Shown in pieces: positions 27,529 through 36,347 of a stretch of DNA of 64,000 bases; position 1 is the first letter of the stretch, and every line of letters starts with the position of its first letter. The notes beneath the pieces were generated by a model. It searched no databases. It worked only from the letters and a program-made list of their open reading frames with translations, and was not told the DNA's origin. The stretch comes from Aureimonas altamirensis (GTDB lineage: Bacteria > Pseudomonadota > Alphaproteobacteria > Rhizobiales > Rhizobiaceae): the NCBI RefSeq assembly GCF_023702225.1, contig NZ_JAMQCO010000009.1:1-64000 (forward strand). Direction: 5' to 3'. The position numbers and the translations under genes are program-made.

Positions 27529-27597
27529 GATATATCCCCATGCAGCCCATGCGGCTAATATATGGAGACGCATTATCCGATATATGGAATATATGGA
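27529..27597. promoter_or_regulatory. ATATATGGA repeats between MFS and LysR genes
   Basis: ATATATGGA occurs at 27558-27566, 27580-27588 and 27589-27597; the last two are in tandem and abut the LysR start codon. A near-inverted copy (GATATATCC) begins at 27529. This looks like the autoregulatory and target site of the adjacent LysR protein. Confidence 0.5.
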
Positions 27598-28476
27598 ATG
27601 GAGCTGCGTCACATTCGTTATTTCCTGGCCGTGGCCCAGGAAGGTAACTTTACGAGGGCCGCAGAGCGGCTCGGCATCGGCCAGCCGCCCTTGAGCATGC
27701 AGATCAAGGATCTGGAGCGGGAGGTGGGCGCGGCCCTGTTCTATCGTCGCCCGTACGGCGCGGAACTGACGGAAGCGGGGCAGGCGTTCCTGGAGCGGGT
27801 GGGCGGTATGCCGGCCCGCGCCGACGAGGCGGCGGACGCCGCCCGCAGGGCGGCGCGCGGGGAAGGAGGAAGGCTTGCCGTCGGCATGACTTCGACCGCG
27901 GCCCTGAACCCGATCGTGCCGGACTGCATCCGCCGTTTCGGCCAGCTATACCCGGACGTCGCACTCCGGATCGAGGAAGCGAATTCACTGGAACTCGTCC
28001 GTCATATCGACGAAGGGCAACTGGATATCGCGCTGGTGCGGCCGGCCGGACTGGAACGCCCATCGCTGACGCTGCGCACCGTGATCGACGAGCGGCTGAT
28101 GGCCGCGCTTCCGGAAGGGCACGCCTTGGCTGCGGCCTCGACGCTCCGGCTCATCGACCTGCGGAACGATGCCTTGATCCTGACCCCGCGCGAGGTGGGG
28201 CGAGGGCTGAGAGACGTGACGCTGGATCTGTGCCGCGAAGCCGGCTTCGAGCCGCGCATCGGACGCGAAGCGCCGCATATCGCCTCCATCCTGTCGCTGG
28301 TGTCCGCGGCGCTGGGCATATCCCTGATGCCGGAGTCCATGAGCTGCATCCGCCTTTCCGGCGTGGTCTACCGGCCGCTTGCCGATGCCCACGCCCGCAT
28401 ACCGCTGGCGGCGGCCTATACAGCGCAGCGCACGCCGCCGACGGCGCTGAATTTCTGGAAGCTGCTGCGTCGCTAG
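27598..28476 (+). CDS. LysR-family transcriptional regulator
   Basis: A 292-residue regulator. The N-terminal winged helix-turn-helix begins MELRHIRYFLAVAQEGNFTRAAERL (in two parts: residues 1-10 and 11-25) followed by GIGQPPLSMQIKDLEREVG. The effector-binding domain spans about 90-290. Start chosen at 27598 because the family starts with MELRHLRYF; an ATG at 27562 would add a repetitive 12-residue extension encoded by the ATATATGGA repeats. It is divergent from the MFS gene, which it probably regulates. The BenM/CatR-like sequence style suggests an aromatic or dicarboxylic effector; this is weak. Confidence 0.88.
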   Translation: MELRHIRYFLAVAQEGNFTRAAERLGIGQPPLSMQIKDLEREVGAALFYRRPYGAELTEAGQAFLERVGGMPARADEAADAARRAARGEGGRLAVGMTSTAALNPIVPDCIRRFGQLYPDVALRIEEANSLELVRHIDEGQLDIALVRPAGLERPSLTLRTVIDERLMAALPEGHALAAASTLRLIDLRNDALILTPREVGRGLRDVTLDLCREAGFEPRIGREAPHIASILSLVSAALGISLMPESMSCIRLSGVVYRPLADAHARIPLAAAYTAQRTPPTALNFWKLLRR

Positions 28477-28490
28477 GGCAATGACCGGGA

Positions 28491-29432
28491 TCAGCCGGCG
28501 ATCAGGCGCGCGCGCCAGCGGCCCGATGCGACGAGTTCGGCAAGGGTTTCCCGGCACAGGGCCTCGACCGCGGTGGCCGCCTTGGCGATCGGCCGGTCGA
28601 ACGGCTGCACCAGATGCACGTTGCGCGACAGGGCTGGCTTGCCGGCCTGCCAGGACAGGAAGCGCCCGGCCTCGACCTCGCGCGCGATGGCGTTGAACGG
28701 CAGGATGGAATATCCGACACGCTGCGCCACCAGTTCCTTGATCGCTCCATAGGAGTCGACGTCGATGACGGTGGCGATCTCCAGACCGGCGCGCTCCATC
28801 TCCGCATCCACCAGCGTGCGCAGCCCGTGGCCGACCCCCGGCAGCACGAGCGGCATACGGCAGATCTCGTCGAGGGTCGCCGTGTCGTCCTGCGGCGGCG
28901 GGCAGCCCGGGACGCCCTCCGACGGCCCGAAGAGACAAAGCTCCTCGGAAATCAGGGCGAGGGAACGCAGGCCGTGCCTGTCGACGGGGATATAGAGAAG
29001 CCCGAGATCGACCCGGCCTTCGTCCAGCCACTCCAGCACGAAGCCGCTCATCGCCTCCGCCACCGTCAGATGGATGCGCGGATAGGCCTGCCGCGTCTTC
29101 AGGATCAGCGGTACGGACAGCAATTCGCCGATCGTCCCCGGCAGGCCGAGGCGTACCTCGCCGGCCGGTTCGTTGTCGGATTCGGAGACCTGGCGTTTCA
29201 TGTCCTCGAAATCGGCCACGAGACGCCTGGCGCGATCCAGAAGCAGTTCGCCCGCGGCCGTCGGCACCACGCCCTGCGGCGTGCGCAGGAGAAGCTCTGT
29301 GCCGAGATCGGCCTCCATGTTGCGGACATGCAGGGAAAGCGCGGGCTGGGCGACGCGCAGCGAAATGGCGGCGCGCGAGAAGGACTTGGCTTCGACGATG
29401 CCGATGAAATAACGGAGCTGCCTTAGATCCAA
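28491..29432 (-). CDS. LysR-family transcriptional regulator, TTG start
   Basis: A 313-residue regulator with the N-terminal helix-turn-helix (DLRQLRYFIGIVEAKSFSRA, then VAQPALSLHVRNMEADLG) and a periplasmic-binding-protein-like effector domain (about 95-300). No ATG or GTG lies near the family start; TTG at 29432 gives the expected (M)DLRQLRYF. The alternative TTG at 29498 adds 22 residues unlike the family and has no ribosome site. It is divergent from the MmgE/PrpD-fumarase operon, 182 bp away, and is the natural candidate for its regulator. Its 3' end is 15 bp from the convergent LysR gene. Confidence 0.85.
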   Translation of the reverse strand: MDLRQLRYFIGIVEAKSFSRAAISLRVAQPALSLHVRNMEADLGTELLLRTPQGVVPTAAGELLLDRARRLVADFEDMKRQVSESDNEPAGEVRLGLPGTIGELLSVPLILKTRQAYPRIHLTVAEAMSGFVLEWLDEGRVDLGLLYIPVDRHGLRSLALISEELCLFGPSEGVPGCPPPQDDTATLDEICRMPLVLPGVGHGLRTLVDAEMERAGLEIATVIDVDSYGAIKELVAQRVGYSILPFNAIAREVEAGRFLSWQAGKPALSRNVHLVQPFDRPIAKAATAVEALCRETLAELVASGRWRARLIAG

Positions 29433-29614
29433 ATGATACGATCCCGGTTGCGGTAGTGCTCTATTGCCTGCTTTCCTATGTCCTAACAGCCCCGCCAAGT
29501 CGAGGGGGCAGCGTGAAACGTGCTGGCGGCCATCGTGAAGCTGTATTGGAGCGCGTGGGTGGCGGCGGCGATTGTCCCGCGCGAGCGCCTGAAATGTTTC
29601 ATGGGAGGAACAGG

Positions 29615-30985
29615 ATGCACGATCTTACGATGACTTTGGCCCGCTTCGTGGCCGATCTCCGCTTCGACGACCTGCCGTCCGACGTCGTGACCCGGGTCAA
29701 GGAGCTTTCGCTGGATCTTGCCGGTTCCATCGTGCGCGCTGGCAGCGAGGCGGATTCGACCCCTGCCATCCTTGCCGCTGTCCACCGCATGGGGCTGGAT
29801 GGGGCAGGCGCTGCAGGCGTGGTCGGCACCGGCCGCCTCTACGCTCCGCCTGTCGCGGCCCTGTTGAACGGCGCGCTTGGGCATTCCCTCGATTTCGACG
29901 ACACGCACGCGGACTCCTCGCTGCACCCATCCGCTCCCGTCGTCCCGGCAGCGCTGGCCGTGGGCGAGGCGGTTGGCGCCAGCGGCGCGGAAGTGGTGGC
30001 CGCCATCGTGGCGGGGTATGAGGTCTGCTGCCGGCTCGGGCTGGCGCTGGATCCGACGGCGCACTACGCGCGCGGCTTCCACCCGACGGCGACGGCCGGC
30101 ACCTTCGGGGCGGCGGCCGCTGCCGCAAAACTGTACGGGCTGGATGCCGAGGGCATCGCCCGGGCCTTCGGCGTCTCGGGCAGCCAGGCGGCCGGTTCGC
30201 TGCAATTCCTGCAGAATGGCGGCTGGAACAAGCGATGGCAGGTAGGGCAGGCGGCGATGAACGGCGTGATGGCCGGGGCGCTGGCCGCGGACGGCTTCTT
30301 CGCGGCGTCCGAGCCGATCGAAGGAAGGCATGGTCTGCTGGTCGGTTATACCGACGGGGCAAGGCCCGAGCGGGCCATCGCCGATCTCGGCGTCGTCTGG
30401 GAAACCATGCGCATCGGCGTGAAGCCCTATCCGAGTTGCCGCTACACCCATGCTGCGCTGGACGGATTGAAGAGTCTGCGCGCGCAAGCCGGCCTGACGG
30501 GGGACACGGCCGCGCGCGTGACCATCGGCCTGCACCGCAACGGCATCGTATTGACGGGCGCGCCGCTGGACGAGAAGCGTCGCCCCGCCTCCGTAGTGGA
30601 TGGCCAGTTCTCCATGCCCTTCACCGCCGCCGTGATGCTGGACCAGGGCTCGTTCGGCTGGGACGACTACAAGCGCCTCGGCGACGCGTCGTTGAATGAA
30701 CTTGCCGATCGCGTCGACGTCGTTCGGGACGAAACGCTGGAAGGGCTGCGGCATCCTTTCGGCGCGACGCTGACCGTCGAGATGCGGGGCGGCGAAACGA
30801 TCGAGCGGCGGATCGCCGATCCTTCGGGCGAGCCGGAGACCTTTCCGGATGCGGCAGCCTTGCGCGGCAAGTTCGACACTTTGGCCATGCCGGTGCTGGG
30901 GCGTGCCGGCACGTCCGCCCTTGCCGAGGCCTTCCTGGACATGGACAGGTGCAACCGGGTGGTCATCTCCGCCGAGGCCGCATGA
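29615..30985 (+). CDS. MmgE/PrpD-family protein
   Basis: A 456-residue protein of the family that includes 2-methylcitrate dehydratase (PrpD) and cis-aconitate decarboxylase (itaconate-forming). Family features: GHSLDFDDTHADSSLHPSAP (in two pieces: GHSLDFDDTH and SSLHPSAP), the GFHPTATAGTFGAAAA segment, KRWQVGQAAMNG and KPYPSCRYTHAALD. Start ATG 29615 has GGGAGGAA about nine bases before; an in-frame upstream stretch is arginine/glycine-rich and rejected. Its stop overlaps the fumarase start (ATGA), so both are coupled. The exact substrate cannot be assigned; the fumarase and CitE-like context points to branched tricarboxylates or C5 dicarboxylates. Confidence 0.88.
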   Translation: MHDLTMTLARFVADLRFDDLPSDVVTRVKELSLDLAGSIVRAGSEADSTPAILAAVHRMGLDGAGAAGVVGTGRLYAPPVAALLNGALGHSLDFDDTHADSSLHPSAPVVPAALAVGEAVGASGAEVVAAIVAGYEVCCRLGLALDPTAHYARGFHPTATAGTFGAAAAAAKLYGLDAEGIARAFGVSGSQAAGSLQFLQNGGWNKRWQVGQAAMNGVMAGALAADGFFAASEPIEGRHGLLVGYTDGARPERAIADLGVVWETMRIGVKPYPSCRYTHAALDGLKSLRAQAGLTGDTAARVTIGLHRNGIVLTGAPLDEKRRPASVVDGQFSMPFTAAVMLDQGSFGWDDYKRLGDASLNELADRVDVVRDETLEGLRHPFGATLTVEMRGGETIERRIADPSGEPETFPDAAALRGKFDTLAMPVLGRAGTSALAEAFLDMDRCNRVVISAEAA

Positions 30986-32511
30986 GCCGGGGCATCATCC
31001 GGCGGGACGATCTGGTGACGTCCATCGCGGACGCGCTGCAATATATCGCCGTCTACCATCCGCCGGATTTCCTGGCGCATCTGGCGCAAGCGCTGGAGCA
31101 TGAGAGAAGCCCGGCTGCCCGTGACGCGATCAAGCAGATCCTGGTGAATTCGCGCATGGCGGCCATCGGGCGCCGCCCGATCTGCCAGGATACGGGCACG
31201 GTCAACGTGTTCCTGAAGGTCGGCATGCAGGCGCGTTTCGACTTCGACGAGGCAATCGCCGACGTGGTCAACGAGGCGGTCGCCATCGCCTACACCGACG
31301 CCGAAAACCCGTTGCGCGCCTCCATCGTGGCCGACCCGCTGTTCGACAGGCGGAATACGCGCACGAACGCCCCGGCTGTCACCCATGTCGAGCTGGTGGC
31401 GGGAAGCGGCGTGGACGTCCATGTGGCCGCTAAGGGGGGCGGATCGGAGAACAAGGCGAGCTTCGCTGCGCTCAACCCCGGTGACGACGTCGCCGAGTGG
31501 GTTGTGCGCACCGTCGAGACGCTGGGGGCGGGCTGGTGCCCGCCCGGTATCCTCGGCGTCGGCGTCGGCGGCACGGCCGAGAAGGCGATGCTGCTGGCCA
31601 AGGGCGCGCTGCTGCAGCCGATCGACATGGGCGCGTTGCTGGCGCGGGTGCCACGGACCGCGCAGGAGGAAATGCGCGTGGACCTGTACCGGCGCATCAA
31701 TGCGCTCGGCATCGGCGCGCAGGGATTGGGCGGGTTGACGACCGTCCTGGACGTGAAGATCGAGACCTATCCGGTGCATGCCGCCTCCATGCCGGTGGCG
31801 CTGATACCGCAATGCGTGGCCGACCGGCATATCGGTTTCCGGCTGGACGGGAGCGGACCAGCCGAGTTTCCGGCACCGCGCATGCAGGACTGGCCGCAGG
31901 TGGCGCTGGATGCCGGCGCCGATGCGCTGAAGGTCGACCTCGATCGACTGACCCCGGCCGAGGTAGCGGGCTGGCGCGCCGGCCAGACGCTTCTTCTGTC
32001 GGGTCGGCTGCTGACCGGCCGGGATGCGGCGCACAAGCGGCTGGCCGCGCTATTGCAGCGGGGAGAGGAGCTGCCCGTCGATCTGAGAGGGCGGGCGATC
32101 TACTATGTCGGGCCGGTCGACGCGGTTGCGGGGGAGGCGGTGGGCCCCGCCGGGCCGACGACCGCCACGCGCATGGACCCCTATACCGACATCCTCCTGG
32201 AGCGCACCGGCCTTCTGGTGATGATCGGCAAGGCCGAGCGCGGCGAGGAGACCGTCGCCAGCATCGGCCGGCATGGCGCGGCCTATCTGATCGCAGTGGG
32301 CGGAGCGGCCTATCTCGTCTCGAAGGCTGTCCGTTCGGCGAAGGTGATCGCCTTCGACGATCTGGGGATGGAGGCCATCCACGAATTCGTGGTGGAGGAT
32401 ATGCCGGTTACGGTGGCAGTGGATGCGGAAGGCCAATCGATCCACAAGACCGGGCCCATGCAATGGCGCGCCCCGCCAATCACATATCAGGGCCGCGAAC
32501 TGGCGGAGTAG
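30982..32511 (+). CDS. Class I (iron-sulfur) fumarase-type hydratase
   Basis: A 509-residue one-chain class I fumarase, containing alpha and beta parts fused. Three cysteines expected to hold the [4Fe-4S] cluster are visible: Cys68 (CQDTGTVNVF), Cys186 (GWCPPGILGVGVGG) and Cys278 (PQCVADRH). The C-terminal beta domain includes YYVGPVDAV and GPTTATRMDPYTD. Class I enzymes hydrate fumarate to malate, and several also act on mesaconate to form citramalate (mesaconase). Coupling to the MmgE/PrpD gene, together with the nearby CoA-transferase and lyase, makes a mesaconase-type role plausible. L-tartrate dehydratase is another member of the family. Confidence 0.9.
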   Translation: MSRGIIRRDDLVTSIADALQYIAVYHPPDFLAHLAQALEHERSPAARDAIKQILVNSRMAAIGRRPICQDTGTVNVFLKVGMQARFDFDEAIADVVNEAVAIAYTDAENPLRASIVADPLFDRRNTRTNAPAVTHVELVAGSGVDVHVAAKGGGSENKASFAALNPGDDVAEWVVRTVETLGAGWCPPGILGVGVGGTAEKAMLLAKGALLQPIDMGALLARVPRTAQEEMRVDLYRRINALGIGAQGLGGLTTVLDVKIETYPVHAASMPVALIPQCVADRHIGFRLDGSGPAEFPAPRMQDWPQVALDAGADALKVDLDRLTPAEVAGWRAGQTLLLSGRLLTGRDAAHKRLAALLQRGEELPVDLRGRAIYYVGPVDAVAGEAVGPAGPTTATRMDPYTDILLERTGLLVMIGKAERGEETVASIGRHGAAYLIAVGGAAYLVSKAVRSAKVIAFDDLGMEAIHEFVVEDMPVTVAVDAEGQSIHKTGPMQWRAPPITYQGRELAE

Positions 32512-32590
32512 GCGCCGGAGGACAGGAATGCCTTGTCCCGAATCGTTTCGACCGGATATTCGGTTGCCGATCGGGGGGAACAGGCAGGCC

Positions 32591-33193
32591 ATGACGGCAT
32601 ATCTCAATGGACTTCTGATGGGCTTCAGCCTGATCGTGGCGATCGGCGCGCAAAATGCGTTCGTGCTGCGCCAGGGCCTGCGTAACGAGCACGTGCTGGC
32701 CGTCGTGCTGGCTTGCGCCCTGTCCGATGCGGCGCTGATCTGGCTGGGCGTTCTGGCGTTCGCGCGCGTCGCCGAACTGATGCCGGCGATCGAGCCCGCG
32801 ATGCGCTACGCGGGGGCCGCATTCCTGATCTGGTATGGATGCCGCAGCATGATATCCGCCTTCCGCTCCGACCAGGCGCTGGTGGTCTCCGCCGCGCCTG
32901 CGACACCGCTATGGCCGGTTCTGGCGACCTGCCTTGCGCTGACCTTCGCAAACCCGCACGTCTATCTGGATACGGTCGTGCTGCTCGGCAGCCTGTCCAC
33001 GGGCTTCCCCGGGCGGGAGGCGATCTTCGCCGCCGGAGCGACGACGGCGTCTTTCCTGTTCTTCTTCGCGCTCGGGTTCGGGGCGCGCTACCTGCGACCC
33101 GTCTTCGCCAACCCGTCGGCATGGCGTATCCTGGAAGGCGCGATCGCCATCGTCATGTGGGCCATCGCCGTCAATCTTCTGCGCGGGCTCTAG
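32591..33193 (+). CDS. LysE/ArgO-family amino-acid exporter
   Basis: A 200-residue inner-membrane protein with about five to six helices. The family signature lies at the N-terminus: GFSLIVAIGAQNAFVLRQGL (residues 10-29), as in ArgO/LysE. NPHVYLDTVVLLGS near 118 is the second conserved motif. It probably exports basic amino acids. It is 79 bp downstream of the fumarase; a weak AGG precedes ATG 32591, and in-frame sequence upstream reads as non-family. The functional link to the catabolic genes is not evident. Confidence 0.9.
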   Translation: MTAYLNGLLMGFSLIVAIGAQNAFVLRQGLRNEHVLAVVLACALSDAALIWLGVLAFARVAELMPAIEPAMRYAGAAFLIWYGCRSMISAFRSDQALVVSAAPATPLWPVLATCLALTFANPHVYLDTVVLLGSLSTGFPGREAIFAAGATTASFLFFFALGFGARYLRPVFANPSAWRILEGAIAIVMWAIAVNLLRGL

Positions 33194-33212
33194 CGGATAC
33201 GGCACCCATGGC

Positions 33213-33235
33213 GTATATGTGGTTACGTAACCACA
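33213..33235 (+). promoter_or_regulatory. Promoter/operator of the toxin-antitoxin pair
   Basis: A perfect 18-bp palindrome TGTGGTTACGTAACCACA occupies 33218-33235, directly beside a TATATG -10-like element (33215-33220). It lies 19 bp before the antitoxin start, the usual place for the autoregulatory operator of Phd/VapB-type pairs. Confidence 0.7.
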
Positions 33236-33254
33236 ATGAGCGGCGGATCTTCCT

Positions 33255-33509
33255 ATGCCCATATCGACTTTGTCCGGACGCGAACTCAATCAGGATCTCG
33301 GCGCAGCTAAACGCGCGGCCTTGAACGGGCCGGTCATCATCACCGACAGGGGACGCCCTGCGCATGTGCTGATGTCATTTGAAGAGTATACGCGGCTATC
33401 AGGGGGCCCGCGCAAGCTTGGCGATCTTTTGGCCATGCCGGGCGGCTGTGACTATGATCTTCCTCTTCCCGACCGACTGGAAAAGGCGGAGCCGGTCGAT
33501 CTGTCGTGA
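33255..33509 (+). CDS. Phd/YefM-type antitoxin
   Basis: An 84-residue antitoxin. Its N-terminal Phd/YefM fold is recognised by STLSGRELNQDLGAAKRAA and PVIITDRGRPAHVLMSFEEY, which bind the operator DNA; the C-terminal 30 residues (KLGDLLAMPGGCDYDLPLPD) would wrap the toxin. It would neutralise the PIN toxin encoded next and repress its own operon. Overlap with the toxin gene is four bases (GTGA). Confidence 0.9.
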   Translation: MPISTLSGRELNQDLGAAKRAALNGPVIITDRGRPAHVLMSFEEYTRLSGGPRKLGDLLAMPGGCDYDLPLPDRLEKAEPVDLS

Positions 33510-33937
33510 CGTATCTGCTAGACACCTGCGTGATCTCAGAATTGCGTAAGATCCGATCTGGGCGGGCAGATATCAACGTTGCCGGGTGGGCAGAGGGCAT
33601 CGACCCGAGTGTAACGTATATCTCCAGCATCGTTCTCCACGAGCTGGAGGTTGGCGTTCTGCGAGCCGAGCGCAGTGATGCCGTGGCCGGGTATGCGTTG
33701 AGGAACTGGTTGGAGGCCGGTGTTCGGGCAATGTTCCTCGAGCGTTTGCTGGCTGTTGATGAAGCGGTTGCTCTGCAGGCGGCCCGGCTCCACGTTCCAA
33801 ACCCACGCCCAATCAACGATGCATTCATTGCGGCGACTGCAATCGTGCACGGCTTGACGCTCGTGACCCGCAATATACGAGATTTCGCAGGCGTCCCTGT
33901 TTCGCTTCTCAACCCATGGGCAGGGCGCCTTCCATGA
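33506..33937 (+). CDS. PIN-domain (VapC-type) toxin
   Basis: A 143-residue PIN ribonuclease, expected to cleave RNA (often tRNA) when free of its antitoxin. The acidic Mg2+ site is intact: Asp6 (LLDTCVISEL), Glu46 (VLHELEVGV), Asp105 (INDAFIAATA), with TRNIRDF at 122-128. GTG start overlapping the antitoxin stop. The pairing of Phd/YefM-fold antitoxin with VapC is common in alphaproteobacteria (FitAB/VapBC-like). All catalytic residues are present, so it is not a degenerate copy. Confidence 0.9.
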   Translation: MTYLLDTCVISELRKIRSGRADINVAGWAEGIDPSVTYISSIVLHELEVGVLRAERSDAVAGYALRNWLEAGVRAMFLERLLAVDEAVALQAARLHVPNPRPINDAFIAATAIVHGLTLVTRNIRDFAGVPVSLLNPWAGRLP

Positions 33938-33952
33938 GGCGCCCCGACGGGT

Positions 33953-34930
33953 TCAGTTGGCGTATTCGCCTGCTTCCTCGATGAGGGGACGCCAGAACTC
34001 GATCTGCTCCTTGTAATGCTTCTCGAGCGATTCCGGCGTGGCGTCTTCCTGCGGCACCGGCTCGGTGCCGAGTTCGGCGAAGCGGCGGATCACCGTCTCG
34101 TCCTGCAGCGCCTTCTGCAGTGCGCCCGTCAGGCGCTCCTTCACAGGCTCGGGCGTACCGGCCGGAACGTACATGCCGTGCCACACGCCGATCTCGAAGC
34201 CCTCGAGGCCTTGCTCCAGCGCGGTCGGCACGTCCGGCAGGACGGCGATCCGCTCCTTCGTGGCGGTGGCATACGCCTTCACAGCTTTGGACTGGACAGG
34301 ATTGGTCGCGCCGGTGGTCTGGTCGCAGAGCAGGTCGACCTGGCCGCCCATCGTATCCGTCATCGCCGGGCCGGTGCCGGGATAGGGGACGGTCGTCAGC
34401 TGCACGCCGACCGCCTGCATGAACAACATGCCGCAGAGATGCGAAACGGCGCCGGGGCCGGCATTGGCGAGAAGCGTCTCTTCCGGATTTTCGCGGATCA
34501 TCTCCAGAAGCTGCCTGAAGTCCTCGGCCGGGTAGTCCGGCCGCGAGACGAGCAGCATGGGAACGGTCGTAACCTGCCCGATATAGTCGAAGGCAGTGAG
34601 CGGATCGTAGGGCAGGTTGCGATACAGCGTCGCGCTTGTGGCGATGCCCATGTGATGCAGGAGAACGGTATAGCCATCGGGCGTCGACTGGGCCAGCCGG
34701 CCGGACGCCAGCGTGCCCCCGGCGCCGGTGACGTTTTCGACCAGAACCTGCTGTCCGAGATCCTCGCTCATGACTTGTGCGAGAAGGCGGGCGATAACGT
34801 CCGTCGGGCCGCCTGCCGAGAAGGGGATCATCAGCGTCACGGGCTGGGTGGGGTAATCCTGTGCCTTGGCGGCGCCGACGGCGGACAGGGAAACGGCAGC
34901 GGCGAGCGCGGCGAACAACAGCTTCTTCAA
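33953..34930 (-). CDS. Bug/TctC-family periplasmic substrate-binding protein
   Basis: A 325-residue binding protein with signal peptide MKKLLFAALAAAVSLSAVGAAKA. The Bug family motifs are PVTLMIPFSAGGPTDVIARLLA (given as IPFSAGGPTDVIAR), VENVTGAGGTLASG and YPGTGPAMTDTMGGQVDLL. In tripartite tricarboxylate transporters such proteins capture di- or tricarboxylates for the TctAB permease; no tctA or tctB is in the window. It lies between the fumarase and CoA-transferase genes on the opposite strand, 15 bp from the toxin gene. It may feed a distant permease or act as a sensor. Confidence 0.92.
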   Translation of the reverse strand: MKKLLFAALAAAVSLSAVGAAKAQDYPTQPVTLMIPFSAGGPTDVIARLLAQVMSEDLGQQVLVENVTGAGGTLASGRLAQSTPDGYTVLLHHMGIATSATLYRNLPYDPLTAFDYIGQVTTVPMLLVSRPDYPAEDFRQLLEMIRENPEETLLANAGPGAVSHLCGMLFMQAVGVQLTTVPYPGTGPAMTDTMGGQVDLLCDQTTGATNPVQSKAVKAYATATKERIAVLPDVPTALEQGLEGFEIGVWHGMYVPAGTPEPVKERLTGALQKALQDETVIRRFAELGTEPVPQEDATPESLEKHYKEQIEFWRPLIEEAGEYAN

Positions 34931-35216
34931 AGGGTCTCCTCCCTATTGGTGCGGGCCAGCCATGCCGTTCTTGCGACGGTTCATGGAGGCGCCATTGACC
35001 GGACCGGCCCCGAGGCGGGGCAGACGTAAGAATGAAATTGTTCCAGATACGGGCCCTCAGGCAAAGACAGCTTCGCTCTGGCGGGCATAACGCGCGGTTC
35101 TGGCCTCTCCATAGAACTTCGCTATGGGCGCCAGCCCAAAAGCATCTTTGCGGCCCCGCCGCAGCGCTGGAACAATGCGCGCAAAATCGTATCGCATTTC
35201 GGGAGGATTCGTCCGC

Positions 35217-36347
35217 ATGAAGAGTGCCTTGCCACTGGAAGGTCTTTTGGTCGTGGCGGTGGAGCAGGCCGTCGCCGCCCCCTTCTGCACGGCCCGGCTG
35301 GCCGATGCCGGCGCACGCGTCCTCAAGGTCGAGCGGCCGAGCGGCGATTTCGCCCGCGGCTACGACGACGTCGCGAAAGGACAGAGCAGCTATTTCGTCT
35401 GGTTGAACCGGGGCAAGGAATCGCTGGCGCTGGACCTGACCAGGCCGGATGACCTCGCCGTCCTCCGCGATCTGGCATCTCGCGCCGATGTACTGGTACA
35501 GAACCTCAAGCCCGGCGCGCTGGAACGGCTGGGCCTGGGGGCGGAGGCATTGCGCGCCGCCAATCCGCGCCTGATCAACTGCACGATCAGCGGCTACGGG
35601 GCCAGTGGCCCGCTGGCGGACCGCAAGGCCTACGACCTGCTGATCCAGGCCGAATCCGGCCTGTCCTCCATCACCGGCGGACCGGCGGAACCGGCCCGCG
35701 TCGGCATATCCCTTGTCGATATCGCAACCGGCGCGACGGCCCATGCCGCGGTGCTGGAGGCGCTGATCGCACGCGGCATCAGCGGCCAGGGCTGCGAGAT
35801 CCATGTATCCATGTTCGACGTGATGGCCGACTGGCTGGCCGTTCCGCTGCTGCAGGAAGAGGGGGGGCAAAGCCCACGCCGGCTCGGCCTCGCCCATCCT
35901 TCCATCGCGCCTTATGGCGTCTTCACCGCCGGGGACGGAACGGTGTTCCTGATCTCGATCCAGAGCGAGCGGGAATGGGTCAAGTTCTGCGACGTCTTCC
36001 TGGGCCAGCCGGATCTGCCCAAGGATGCGCGCTTCGCCTCCAACGTGGCGCGCGTGCGCCATCGGGCCGAAACGGATGCACTCGTATCGGCGGCCTTCGC
36101 CACGATGGGCGAGGCCGCGGCCACCGATGCCCTGACGCGGGCCGAGGTTGCCTTCGCCTCCGTCAACGACATGGCGGCACTGTCGAAGCACCCGCATCTG
36201 CGACGCATCATGGTGGAAACGCCGAACGGGCCGGTGTCCCTGCCGGCCCCGGCTCCCATCGTTGCCGGGCAGGAGCGGGCCTATGGCCGCGTGCCGGCGG
36301 TCGGCGAGCATTCCGATCTCGACGCCGCGCATGAGGCCGCCGAATGA
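35217..36347 (+). CDS. Class III (CaiB/BaiF) CoA-transferase
   Basis: A 376-residue enzyme moving CoA between carboxylic acids. The N-terminal part has APFCTARLADAGARVLKVE (family), and the catalytic Asp140 sits in KAYDLLIQAESGL, as in formyl-CoA transferase. ATG 35217 is preceded by GGGAGGA. It overlaps the next gene by four bases (ATGA). In the 3-hydroxypropionate bi-cycle a class III transferase handles mesaconyl- and citramalyl-CoA, and the partner downstream looks like the matching hydratase. The true acid substrate is inferred only from context. Confidence 0.9.
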   Translation: MKSALPLEGLLVVAVEQAVAAPFCTARLADAGARVLKVERPSGDFARGYDDVAKGQSSYFVWLNRGKESLALDLTRPDDLAVLRDLASRADVLVQNLKPGALERLGLGAEALRAANPRLINCTISGYGASGPLADRKAYDLLIQAESGLSSITGGPAEPARVGISLVDIATGATAHAAVLEALIARGISGQGCEIHVSMFDVMADWLAVPLLQEEGGQSPRRLGLAHPSIAPYGVFTAGDGTVFLISIQSEREWVKFCDVFLGQPDLPKDARFASNVARVRHRAETDALVSAAFATMGEAAATDALTRAEVAFASVNDMAALSKHPHLRRIMVETPNGPVSLPAPAPIVAGQERAYGRVPAVGEHSDLDAAHEAAE

